From: Aporrectodea caliginosa
Lineage: Eukaryota > Annelida > Clitellata > Crassiclitellata > Lumbricidae
Length of the DNA stretch: 64,000 nucleotides
Assembly: GCA_020284085.1 (NCBI GenBank)
Contig: JACEVL010000420.1
Span: 1,543,001-1,607,000, forward strand
Direction: 5' to 3'
The notes beneath the pieces were generated by a model. It made no database searches. It was not told the origin of the DNA and saw only the letters and a list, made by a program, of their open reading frames with translations. Shown here piece after piece: positions 1-16,500 of the stretch (position 1 is the stretch's first letter; each line of letters starts with the position of its first letter). Position numbers and translations under genes: made by a program.

Positions 1-385
1 GTGTGGCTGTACGCTTACATGTGTGTGTATACGTACATCTATTACGTACATAGTATACTATGGATGTAAAATGCATGTATGTATTGTATACATGTATGTA
101 TGCATGTGTGTGTATGTGTGTTTGTATGTATTTGTGTGTATGCCTGACATTGCTTGGTTATGCATGGCATATTATTCATGGACCCATGAATTTATGGAGA
201 GTTGTCATTAACTTAATATGGCGACACATAAAAAACTAGCCGAGAGGCACTGTGTACTTAACAGCTGAAATGATGTTAAGCCGCTATGCAATTAATTAAT
301 TGGTTAATTACTTAATTGGTTGAGGTAATAAATTAATATATTTATTTATTGAACCTATGTAAACTCTGTGCGTGTATATGGATAG
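1..385. other. intron or upstream sequence with TGTA-rich simple repeat
   Basis: The first 150 bases are rich in TGTA and TGTG steps. 280-360 is AT-rich (ATTAATTAATTGG type). No coding match is seen; it is probably the intron preceding the first esterase exon of the window, with the acceptor at 384-385. Confidence 0.5.
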
Positions 386-6339
<5,954 letters not shown>

Positions 6340-6419
6340 ACGTAGGTCCTATATACATAATCTCCCGGACATAGTACCCCATGCAGGCTAGGACAAAATC
6401 CCCCAGTGCATGGTCCAGT

Positions 6420-7075
6420 TATAGCTACGTTGGTTAGGGCGTAGGCTGCGTCCCATACTCCTCTGTGTAAGAGAGCGTGAGGATCGCGGTTCGCTTCCCG
6501 ATGCTGGCTTATTTCAGAGAAGCACGGTCTATACACAGGGACTTATGCGAACCGTCGAACGGGAGGTGGTGGTGAGTACTCTGGTGACCAATGAGATCTT
6601 ATTATCATCGCTAGAGGGAACATGACGTATATTCCCTTCGTTAATTTTTGAAGCCACAACCATAGATATAATAACACCTTAACGAGAGCTCCGCAGTTAA
6701 TTTAAATTGAAATGACGCGTTTTGATTGGTGAAATGAAATTCATGGACGCAGTCAAGCTTAAGCGAGACTGTTTAATTTCTTTTCAAAAGACTTGCAAAA
6801 AGTACAACACACAAAATAACAACTTATCGATTAAATAATAGTCCAGCGGCCTCGTTTTCGGGCTTTAATAAGTTGCTAAATCCACACACTACACAATTTA
6901 ACTTTCGATCGTGTCGCCATTTTGTATACCTCAAGGGTCAAGGCCTTTTGAATCGGCGGCCTCAAAAAAATGGCCGATCATCCCTCTAGTGATATATTTA
7001 TATATTATACATCTCTATGCTGGTGACCCGATCAATTAATTGTAAACTGAGCAGGGTCGATCGAGGCTATACGGT
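6420..7075 (+). mobile_element. tRNA-headed SINE, plus copy, interrupted
   Basis: The head (AGGCTGCGTCCCATACTCCT, GCGGTTCGCTTCCC) is at 6420-6520. The 3' end (GTGACCCGATCAATTAATTG) is only at about 7022-7045, with a separate TIR-bounded block (6606-6994) between. Its reverse copy is at 3938-4143. Confidence 0.6.
6606..6994. mobile_element. candidate MITE nested in a SINE
   Basis: The ends TATCATCGCTAGAGGGA and TCCCTCTAGTGATATA are inverted copies with few mismatches. The inside is AT-rich and non-coding. The target duplication is not clear (TA possible). Confidence 0.45.
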
Positions 7076-7440
7076 CGCTATATAAAATCGTGTAGACCTA
7101 CATATACATTCGTACGAGTAGAAGGCAAGATTATCTTGGCATTTACCCATGTTTCTCTCACTTTACGGGTTAAACCATAATAACGTCGACGAACTGCTTT
7201 GGTCAAAGTCTTTTGAAGGTCACGAAAGTAGGCTTGATTGCACAACAGTACCGGTATTTAACCTTTAATCTTTGATATGATGTCTATGGTTATCAACGGG
7301 TAAATAAAGAACAGCTCATACGTTTGAATAAATTTAATTAATAGTTTTGCTTCATTTTTTAATTTTATTTTATAATAATTATTGTAGGCATATTTACCTA
7401 TGTGATATTGACAAAGGATATAAAATTATATGTAGCTATT
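7076..7440. other. intergenic, nothing recognised
   Basis: Unique AT-rich sequence with no coding signature or obvious repeat. Confidence 0.5.
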
Positions 7441-7445
7441 GACCA

Positions 7446-7446
7446 G

Positions 7447-7529
<83 letters not shown>
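7446..7529. repeat. (CT)n microsatellite
   Basis: About 41 perfect CT units immediately before a LINE remnant. Confidence 0.98.
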
Positions 7530-7530
<1 letters not shown>

Positions 7531-8300
7531 AGCACCTTATCAATCTGCTCTTTTTGCTTTTGATATGGTGGACCATGCGATTCTGCTTCACCGATTGCAG
7601 TTATCCTGTGGCCTCTGGTATTCCCCTTCTTTGGTTTAAATCCTGCCTCACTGACAGCTGGTTGTCTTTGGAGACTCCAGGACTGAGTGGGTTGGGGTTA
7701 AATTTGTCGTTCCCCAGGGCTCGGTGATCGGACCCATCCTTTACATTATCTTTACTGCCGACATCTTGCTCTTATTTTCTAAACACAGGGCAAATGGCCA
7801 TCTTTATGCAGATGATACCCAAGCTTTCGTTCATGGTCCATCATCTGATCAACTATCACTAGTCCGTTCTATTGATTGTCTTGCTTCTGATCTTCACTAC
7901 TGGATGTCGACTAACCGACTCTGCCTAAATGCTACAAAGACAACAGCTGATCCAAACTTGACTTTCAATTGCTGACTGAGAAATTCCCTGCCTACACATA
8001 CTCTTCTAGTGTCCGTGACCTGGTTGTAACGCTTGCTCCTACCTCACGTAAAAGTCACGTTCACAGAGCACATAATTTATCTAACCTGACTCGCTCCTGC
8101 TTCTTTCACCTCAGGCGACTCAGAGCCATCAAGTTATTACAGGAATCGAATTTAACTGTTTGACAGCCATGCAAGGCGCCCATCACGTCCTACTACTCAT
8201 ATTTTCAACGCCATCTGGCGAATGGAGTCGACCTTAGGCCGTTGGCTTGCAAAATGTCACGTCCAAGACCGCTTCTGTGATGCACCTATATCCATCATCA
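7530..8300 (+). pseudogene. decayed non-LTR retrotransposon, reverse transcriptase part (CR1/L2-like)
   Basis: Translated pieces show FDMVDHAILLHRL, GPILYIIFTADI, LYADDTQAFVHG (the catalytic YADD box), LHYWMSTNRLCLNATKT and then LRRLRAIKLLQESNLTV. Frame changes and stops separate them, so it is inactive. The last peptide also occurs in the minus-strand remnant at 56225-56690. Confidence 0.8.
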
Positions 8301-8990
8301 TCCGTAATAGATAGCTCTGGTTGGTTCCATTTCGCAACGACCTGCCATTTAGAAAACCGTGGTAATTATAACACGCGTATCTGGTGGTCAACGAAGCATG
8401 CAGTCGCGCCACCTGACGAAAGATATGGCAGCAGAGTCGAGTCAGATGCTAGGCCCTACACTACAGTAAGTAAGACAGTATATCCTTTATTCAACTAACT
8501 GCTAAACGCACTTTAGTGTACGTGACAGTGTTAAGAAATCGTGAATGAATCATCTGTATTGCAATAAATCATCTTGATTATAAAGGTCTTCCGTGCTAAG
8601 GTGTCTGCTACTGGGATTATTCTATTGTGCCCGCGAGATCGAATAGCCTATGTTAGGCGTAGTATAGCTTAAGTCAGCCACGTTTAATTAGGCCTATAGG
8701 AACTTTTGGAATAAGACTACCACCGTACCACGTGCGGTGATTCAAAATGTTGAACTAGTGAAATAAGCTTAACTATATCTAGGACATTAATTAAAAATGT
8801 TACGTTATATTTAGTGAAAATAATTGCAAGGCAGGCCCTTAAATTTTACCTCTGTGTAGGCCTAAAAAGCTAAAACCGAACCGTTCATTTTTCATAAGAT
8901 AAGAATATTTTTTAATTGACCAATTGCTATCCGCATTTTGGTGTACAGACATGGTAATAAACATACTTCAATACCTAAGAAAATCAAGAC
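8300..8990. other. intergenic, nothing recognised
   Basis: Mixed unique sequence. CAGTGGCGTAACCAGG-like text at 8998 resembles a hAT-type terminus just before the minisatellite, but no partner end is seen on the far side. Confidence 0.4.
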
Positions 8991-9039
8991 AGTCAACCAG
9001 TGGCGTAACCAGGGTTTCCCAAAAATTACGCAGTTTCGA

Positions 9040-10190
9040 GGTCTGTCAGTGCCTTAAGAAAGGCGACATCATCCAGCCCCTCTTTACAGGCGAGATCTTT
9101 CAGCGCCTCTTCACAGACGAGATCTTCCAGCGCCTCTTCACAGGCGAGATCTTTCAGCGCCTCTTCATAAGCGAGATCTTTCAGCGCCTCTTCACAGGGA
9201 GATCTTTCAGCCTCTTCACAGGCGAGAGCGCCTCTCTATTCTTTCCAGCGCCTCTTCACAGGCGAAGTCTGTCAGTGCCTTAAGAAAGGCGACCACATCC
9301 AGCCCCTCTTTACAGGTGAGATCTTTCAGCGCCTCTTCACAGGCGAGGTCTGTCAGTGCCTTAACAAAGGCGACATCATCCAGCCCTCTTTACAGGCGAG
9401 ATCTTTCAGCGCCTCTTCACAGACGAGATCTTCCAGCGCCTCTTCACAGTCGAGATCTTTCAGCGCCTCTTCATAAGCGAGATCTTTCAGCGCCTCTTCA
9501 CAGAGGAGATCTTTCAGCGCCTCTTCACAGGCGAAGTCTGTCAGTGCCTTAAGAAAGGCGACCACATCCAGCCCCTCTTTACAGGTGAGATCTTTCAGCG
9601 CCTCTTCACAGGCGAGGTCTGTCAGTGCCTTAACAAAGGCGACATCATCCAGCGCCTCTTCACAGGCGAGATCTTTCAGCGCCTCTTCACAGGCGAGATA
9701 TTTCAGCGCCTCTTCATAGGCGAGATCTTTCATCGCCTCTTCACAGGCGAGATCTTTCAGCGCGAGATCTCTTCACAGACGAGATCTTTCAGCGCCTCTT
9801 CACAGACGAGATCTTTCAGCGCCTCTTCACAGACGAGATCTTTCAGCGCCTCTTCACAGGCGAGGTCTGTCCGTGCCTTAGGAAAGGCGACATCATCCAG
9901 CGCCTCTTCACAGACGAGATCTTTCATCGCCTCTTCACAGGCGAGATATTTCAGCGCCTCTTCACAGGCGAGATCTTTCAGCGCCACTTCACAGGCGAGG
10001 TCTGTCAGTGCCTTAACAAAGGCGACATCATCCAGCCCCTCTTTACAGGCGAGATCTTTCAGCGCCTCTTCACAGGCGAGATCTTTCAGCGCCTCTTCAC
10101 AGACGAGATCTTTCAGCGCCTCTTCACAGACGAGGTCTTTCAGCACCTCTTCACAGTCGATATCTTTCATCGCCTCTTCACAGGCGATCT
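9040..10190. repeat. 27-bp minisatellite array, about 1.15 kb
   Basis: Units of 27 bp (GCCTCTTCACAGGCGAGATC plus TTTCAGC) repeated about 40 times, interspersed with variant units carrying GTCAGTGCCTTAACAAAGG and GACATCATCCAGC. On minus the unit reads as nine codons, L-K-D-L-A-C-E-E-A, staying open for over 130 codons because 27 is a multiple of three. No start context, splice signals or non-repeat domain supports a gene. See the related array at 53785-55275. Confidence 0.95.
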
Positions 10191-10329
10191 TCAGACCCTA
10201 CCACAAGAAATTTTGGGTGGACAATGACGATGACGTCATCAACAATACAGGCGGGCGGAAATACCGTCAATACGATATTATCGCATTGCTCGAAAGAGTT
10301 CTGGGTCTCTTCACAAGCAAAACGCTCTG

Positions 10330-10580
10330 CTTTAGACGTGATAATAATAATAATCATAATAATAATTATTATTCACATTATTATTTTTAGCACCTAGTAG
10401 TTGTAGTAGTAGTAGTAGTAGTAGTAGATCTTTTAGTAGCCTCTTCAGTAGTAGATAGTAGCACCTAGTAGTAGTAGTAGTAGTAGTAGTAGATAGTAGT
10501 AGTATTAGTAGTAGTATTAGTATTAGTATTAGTATTAATAGCGCTCTTCACAGGCAATAAGTAAGTAAGTAAGTAAGCAT
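10330..10580. repeat. triplet and tetranucleotide repeats (AAT, TAG, AAGT)
   Basis: ATAATAAT runs, then long TAG/GTA runs at 10395-10530 and a short GTAA run at 10560-10577. Confidence 0.9.
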
Positions 10581-10589
10581 ATTCTTTAT

Positions 10590-10820
10590 TAAACCGGTTG
10601 CAGGAGAGCTGGCCACGCAGGTGGAACAGCTCATTTTTAATCAACGGATCTTATGTAGGGCCTCACAGACGAGGCCTTGCGTGGACCAGACGACATTAGC
10701 TTACGATGATTTAAACTAAACTAGTGTCGGTCTGCGATCGAAATTTCAAAAGTGCCACGAAATTTGCAGAGTCTTTCATTAAGTCCGCGAAGGGCAATGT
10801 TTTTTCTGACCGTACTATAA
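10590..10820. other. intergenic, possible repeat debris
   Basis: CATATTCTTTATTAAACCGG at 10578 looks like the reverse complement of a retroposon 3' end. Nothing else is recognised. Confidence 0.3.
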
Positions 10821-10834
10821 CAAAGTCTGCACAA

Positions 10835-12050
10835 TAATCAATCAATCAATCAATGAATATCTTTATTGTTCACCAAACAATTCACAATCAGCAATTAGAC
10901 AGGCAAGACAATCCAGTGACAATGGGAAGACCCAAAGGAACAACAGGTTCCGCTTAACAGGGTCGCCCTATTACTAGCAGGCATTACTCAAACATGCTTT
11001 ACAATTGGTTTACAAGGTTTACAATTGGTCGTAGTACACAGGTTAATGTCTTTTTTATTTCCTTTGAAAGTCATAAGCTTGTATGAACACAGTTAACACA
11101 ATTAAACAAACATAGTAAACATAAAGACGCAGTCTGTTTCTGCAGACGAGATCAGTGCACCAAGCACACAATTCCTTACAATAAAACACAGTTTGACACG
11201 AATAAGACCATAGGTTATCTAATTAAGTTCAGCCATATAATACGTCTTTAGATTATATTTAAACAGATATAGCGTTGGGATGCGAGTGAGTTCATTTGGC
11301 AAGGAATTCCACAGTACCGGTCCATAGATTCTAATGCTATGTTGCCTAATTTTAGTACGCATACTGCACTGATGATACTTTTTAGAAGAACGTGTTTGAT
11401 GGTCATGAATTTCAGAATTTTTACAGAACCATCGGTTAAAGCTTTCAGGTATTAAATTCATGTGGCATTTGTACATAAATAGCCCCACTTGCAATTTGTT
11501 AATGCTTTCAAATGGCAGATATTCCCAGATTCAGAAATAGACTTTTGGTATGTGCTCTAAAAGGTGCATTACACAAGATTCTTATAGCCCGTTTCTGGAG
11601 TGTTGACAGGCAAGCTAACCGAGTCCGATAAGTGGATGCCCATATAAGATTACAATATGAGAGGTAAGGGTGTATTAGCGAATAGTATAATTGTACAAGT
11701 ATGTAACGTGGCAGGAGATGCCGAATACAGGGAAATAATGCCAATGTTTTTAGCCACCTTTGTCGAAATGTTGGTTATATGGTCTTTCCAGGATAAGAGT
11801 TCATCTATGTGGACCCCTAAAAATTTAACTGAGGCCACTCTATTTATACATTGCTTATCAATATCTATAGTAATTTTATCGTCGTAATTGGGAGCTATTT
11901 TTCTCTTCGAGCAGAAGAGGATGTAGTTAGTTTTCTCAAGGTTTAAGGATAGCTTGTTCGCTTTAAACCAATCACCCACCTTCACCAATTCAGTGTTTAA
12001 CTTATTGACTAGTTCAACTAAAGAGCTGTCGGACATGAATAATGACAACG
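10835..12050 (-). pseudogene. LINE 3' half, reverse transcriptase C-terminal part with (ATTG)n tail
   Basis: Minus-strand peptides in order: KLNTELVKVGDWFKANKLSL, ASVKFLGVHIDELLSWKDHI, LYYSLIHPYLSYCNLIWAST, LQKRAIRILCNAPFRAHT, LFMYKCHMNLIPESF, IYGPVLWNSLPNELT. These are the thumb and C-terminal blocks of jockey/CR1-like elements. Breaks between frames show decay. The 3' end reads CAATAAAGATATTCATTG then repeated ATTG, so this family ends in an ATTG tail. Confidence 0.85.
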
Positions 12051-12351
12051 AATAATAGTAATCTAGATTCTCAAAATGTAATCTAAATGGTCAAAAAATG
12101 TTGAGAGCGGTTAAAACCTTTACGCAGTTGCGTGATTGCGTAATGCTAGTTACGCGCATGCAGTCAACTAATTCTAAAATTACATATTGTTTTCCGAGAG
12201 CCCGAGACTCATATAATTTATTTATTATCATTCTCATGATGACTTTTTTTCTCATCATGCCATCTGCCGACTCTAGACTAGAACTACGACGCGACGACAG
12301 CTACATTTAATTAAAACATGTTGTTATAATACAAATCTGTCTAAATCTCTA

Positions 12352-12561
12352 CTGAAATTCAGGGATGGGCAGTAATTGAAAATCCTATTTTTAAATCATA
12401 CTTGAAATTGAGCAATTTGTAATTTGTTAATTTGTAATTCAATAATTATTACATTTCCCATGTATTTTGTAATTTGAAATTACATTTCATGTCCTAAAGT
12501 AATTTGTAATTTGTATTTCAGTTACATTTTTTTAAGTAATTTGTCCATCCGTGCTGAAATT
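12352..12561. mobile_element. hAT-like MITE with 8-bp target duplication
   Basis: The body 12360-12553 has ends CAGGGATGGGCA and TGTCCATCCGTG (inverted, about 10 of 12 matching). It is flanked by identical CTGAAATT (12352-12359, 12554-12561). The inside is AT-rich, with AATTTGTAATTTG repeats. Confidence 0.75.
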
Positions 12562-13440
12562 AAATGATTACGTGAATTATTATACAGATAAAATATTTCT
12601 TATATATACGGCAAGGGTTGAGATGGGAGTTTCGCGTGCGGACATACTTACTTGATGTCGATGCAGACGCTTCTTCTATTATCGCTCAGTGATGTTCGTG
12701 GTCACGAAATTATAATAATGGACGTTGATTTACGACAATGCTTTCGATCGATCGATCGCCATCTCTGTCTTGTCACGACACGACCAGCGATGGTGTCAAC
12801 AGTAATGTCAATCTAGTCGATCACCTTTTGCGATTTACTCGTCTTTGCCGTATCGTTTAATTTGCAATAGGTGCTTTAGCGTCTGCTAACGATGTCATGG
12901 CATATTATGTGGTTAGGTGCTTGTGTCTGCGGACGTGCATTTTTGGTGTGCCATTTTAAAAATGCGGCAGCTCAGGGAATTGATTTTACTGCCTTGAATT
13001 TTTAGATAACAGTGCACGTTGAAGTCGTTGAACTGACGGGAGAAGGGAATGTCCGAGGGTGCGGAAATATCCCTAGTACTTAGTGCGGGTAGTTGCTGTG
13101 AGAATGGATCAATTTTGGCGTTAAAATGCAGAGTATTGTGGGATGCCATCTAGGATTAATCGATTATCGTATAACGTAAGACATGCTGTGGCTGCTCCTC
13201 GCTAAGTCGTTTGCTTGTGTGGAACATTCCGAACATAGGATTTCCATCAGCCAGATGAGACCTTGAGGAATTTGAAATGCATTGCCTGAAGACTTTTTCG
13301 TGTTTTGCATTAGAGAGGAGAGTGACCAATACTTGCGGCGACTGTTGCAAAGAACTATGGGGAGCTCCCTCTTTAATCGTTTAGAATTTCTGCTTGTAGC
13401 TGTAGCCTGTATGAACAGACAGATGTGTTCGTTTTTCCAA
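12562..13440. other. upstream of DAGL, nothing recognised
   Basis: Unique sequence that may hold the DAGL promoter and any untranslated first exon. The open frames at 12913-13445 on minus show no family motif. Confidence 0.4.
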
Positions 13441-13454
13441 AACACTTGAATTCT

Positions 13455-13517
13455 GTTGTTGCCAGTATCTTAGATGCTGACCGGTGCTATAGAAGTTGTT
13501 CGATTAGATTAGATTAG
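13455..13517 (+). mobile_element. SINE 3' end with (ATTAG)n tail abutting the DAGL start codon
   Basis: CAGTATCTTAGATGCTGACC, GGTGCTATAGAAGTTGTTC and GATTAGATTAGATTAG run straight into ATGCCGGG. The module matches those at 1470, 2940 and 4240. Confidence 0.6.
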
Positions 13518-16500
13518 ATGCCGGGAATCGTGTTCTGCAAGAGAAGGTGTCGGTTTGGGTCTGATGATCTGTTTCTGCCTGGACTGTTCCTGTTGGTCGT
13601 TCACGTTGCATGGTAAGGACTTATATTTACCAGCGTTATGTATTCTGGTGGTTAACACATAGGCCTAGAAGTAGCAATCATGAAGTTGGTGTTTAATATT
13701 GAACTGGTAAGAAAGCTATGTCTTCTTGACTTATATGTTCTTAACGCTTTAACGACGAGCTGCATTCTCAGTCACTTAGTACACTTTCGTTGGTAAAGGG
13801 TTAAAGCAGCAATTGGTTCCTTATTAGGATTTTCTTCCAGGAATGGTCGGTGTGTCACAATTGTTTTTTCAGTCCATGGGCACTGCTACATCGAGTGACT
13901 GTCTTAATGGAGGCTCAAACCCTCACTTTTAGCACCTTTGTGAGATTCCCAAAAGGTGCTATATAAATGTTCAGGTACATCATACCTTTTGGAGCATGGT
14001 ATCATGGCATAACGAAGTGGCGCAGCACAAGGGGGTGCAAAATTAGCTTTCAGTAATGATAGATGACAAGAACGATTAAAAGTCAACAAGGGTTTAAAAT
14101 GGGCCCAGTCATCAACTTCTTGCCTCTGAAACCATTCGTTACGCCACTGCATGGTAGCAGATTTGGTGGGGACCAGCAGCCAAATGGGTGGCTAATTGGC
14201 AAATGGTAGAGCTGATTGGTTTGTAATACAGAGAGTATGGGTTCGAGCCTCCCCAAGACTGGTACTGTGTAGGGTCCTTCATGCACAATTGCCCGATAGC
14301 TCTGCACCATCAGTGCCTCACTTGTGTGGTTATGTGTGCACTTCTGAACCTTGGAAGGAGTGCTGTGTCAAAAACACTTGTGTGTATATTTGCTCTGTTC
14401 CATGGCACAGGCGGAACTCTCAAACAATCAACTGCCACATCACAGGTCACAGTATTAGCATAGAAATATTCTTTATGAATGCGTTGAATCATTTCACATT
14501 TATACTTCATCTCTGCTGGGTTTTAAAGGGATTGATTGATATAAATATCGAGGTGCTTGCATACTGGTACGTATACACACGCCATTCAAACAGGCAGGGT
14601 GGTGATGGATCTCACCCGTTCAATTGATTGAAAAATGAGCAGACTTGAGACCATACTTACACACACATGCACAGTCATACACACACCTACACCCACACAT
14701 CTACACACACACACTCATCTACACTCACCTTCACACACTCGCACACCTATACACACACAATGACACACACACACTTACTTTATTGAGAAGTACAGCACGC
14801 ACAGCTCTGTACGCAAGAATAATGCATTCCAACAAATAAACATTTATATATACAACCAAAGAATTGAATGAGAGGCTTTACTGTTCAGAGGAACACAGAG
14901 GAAGACGAGCTAGGGCTAGTCATGTGTTTCCTCATATATTGGCATGAAACATGTTATTGTATCTTCTTTTAATATGTTACTTGATGTATTGTTTCTAGTC
15001 TAACATCTCCCGCATGTGTTTTCTTTCCAGGGTGTTTATATTTGTGACGATCTCAGGCGTCCTAGCGTTCCAGACAGAGGGTCGCTGGGTGGTCACGCTC
15101 CAGGAGTATGTTGTAGGCCTCGTTTCGATCTACTTCTGCTGTATGATCATAGAGAGCACTGCGGCTGTGGTCAGCATTCGAGGCAGCATCCTTAATACGA
15201 AGCCACGTGCCAGCATGACCTCTCTGCTCTACGTTCGACTTGGTAGGTTATCGCAGTTTTGTGTTCTTCACTGATCTGCCTGTAATATATCCTTGAAGCT
15301 GCACTAATATGCACTAATATGCTGCTTAGATGCTGTGGTGGTGTAATAGTGGTGTAATATTACGGTCCACACTGTAATAGTATAGCACGTAAACCAGTAA
15401 CACGTAAATCAATAACACATAAACCAGTCCATCCTGTAATTTTTCGTGACCTATCCTGTCAAAGTGATTATGATTTCTTTCACTTGAGCGAGCAAGTCCT
15501 GTGCACTATGATAGGGGTGCTGTAAAAGTTATTTGATTACATAATTACAATACTATACAATGTAAAACTGTTGTCCTTGCTTCAGAGATTTCTGCTTTGT
15601 GGGTATAATATAGTGCACAGTTGGGTAAGAATGGGTTAGAATCAGTAAGAATGGGTTAGAATGAGTTAGAATGGGTAAAAATTGGTAGGAATGAGTAAGA
15701 ATGGGTAGATTGAGTAAGAATTGGTAAGAATGAGTAAGAATGGGTAAGAATGAGTAAGAATGAATATGAATAAGAATGGACTAGGAATGTCTGGTGCATC
15801 CTTAAATGCCATAGCACTGTATAATTGAACAGGGTAGCTGATTGGTTATAGAACACTCAGCCTTTAATGCAGAGTGCATGGGTTATAGCCACTCCTGAGT
15901 CGGTCACTGGGTACAGTGGGTAGGGACCTTGAGCAAGTCCTTGGCTTTCTATTGCTCATCACCATAGATGGATGCTTTGTCATTATATAGTGGCACTTAA
16001 TAAATGCATAATAATTACAGCGTCTGCCTTATTCTTGTGTCTCTTCAGTGTTAGACTCCCTAGTTAGATTTCAATATAATTTGTACAATCATCAGTTTTT
16101 GTTATTATAGTGTTACTGCTAACGGAAGTTGGTTGGCAGGTGTTTGGTGTCGTCTGGATTATTTTGAACTCATCCAAATCCGATCTTCTAGTCCAAGGTT
16201 TCATCATAGGTATGTTCTTACCATAAACAAACAGTTACCTTATTATTAGCTACATTGCTTTTAGGAGCAAAAAAGTCAACAGCCATTTGATAATGAGGTA
16301 TTATTATTGTGAGTAACTTTATGTCCTAAAGATGAGTTAAATTTGAGGTCCATGTTTCTTAATGTGTTCCAGCAAAATTGCTTTAGGAACTATCGGATTT
16401 CAAATGGACTGCTCCAAGGGATATTGCTGCTTTACTCTGTTTGAACATTAGAAAATTCTGTTTTAGCCAGAAGATAAGCATTGGAAAATTCTTTTTGAGG

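Noticed and set aside
9353..10170. Minus open frames of 126 and 137 codons
   Set aside because: Same reason: codon-phased minisatellite; the nine-residue repeat matches no known protein family to my knowledge.
9040..10190. Regular repeats resembling a CRISPR array
   Set aside because: Units are contiguous without unique spacers and the DNA is eukaryotic.
8997..10260. The 9.0-10.2 kb array as the inside of a hAT element (CAGTGGCGTAACCAGG at 8998)
   Set aside because: No inverted partner end or target duplication is visible at 10190-10260.
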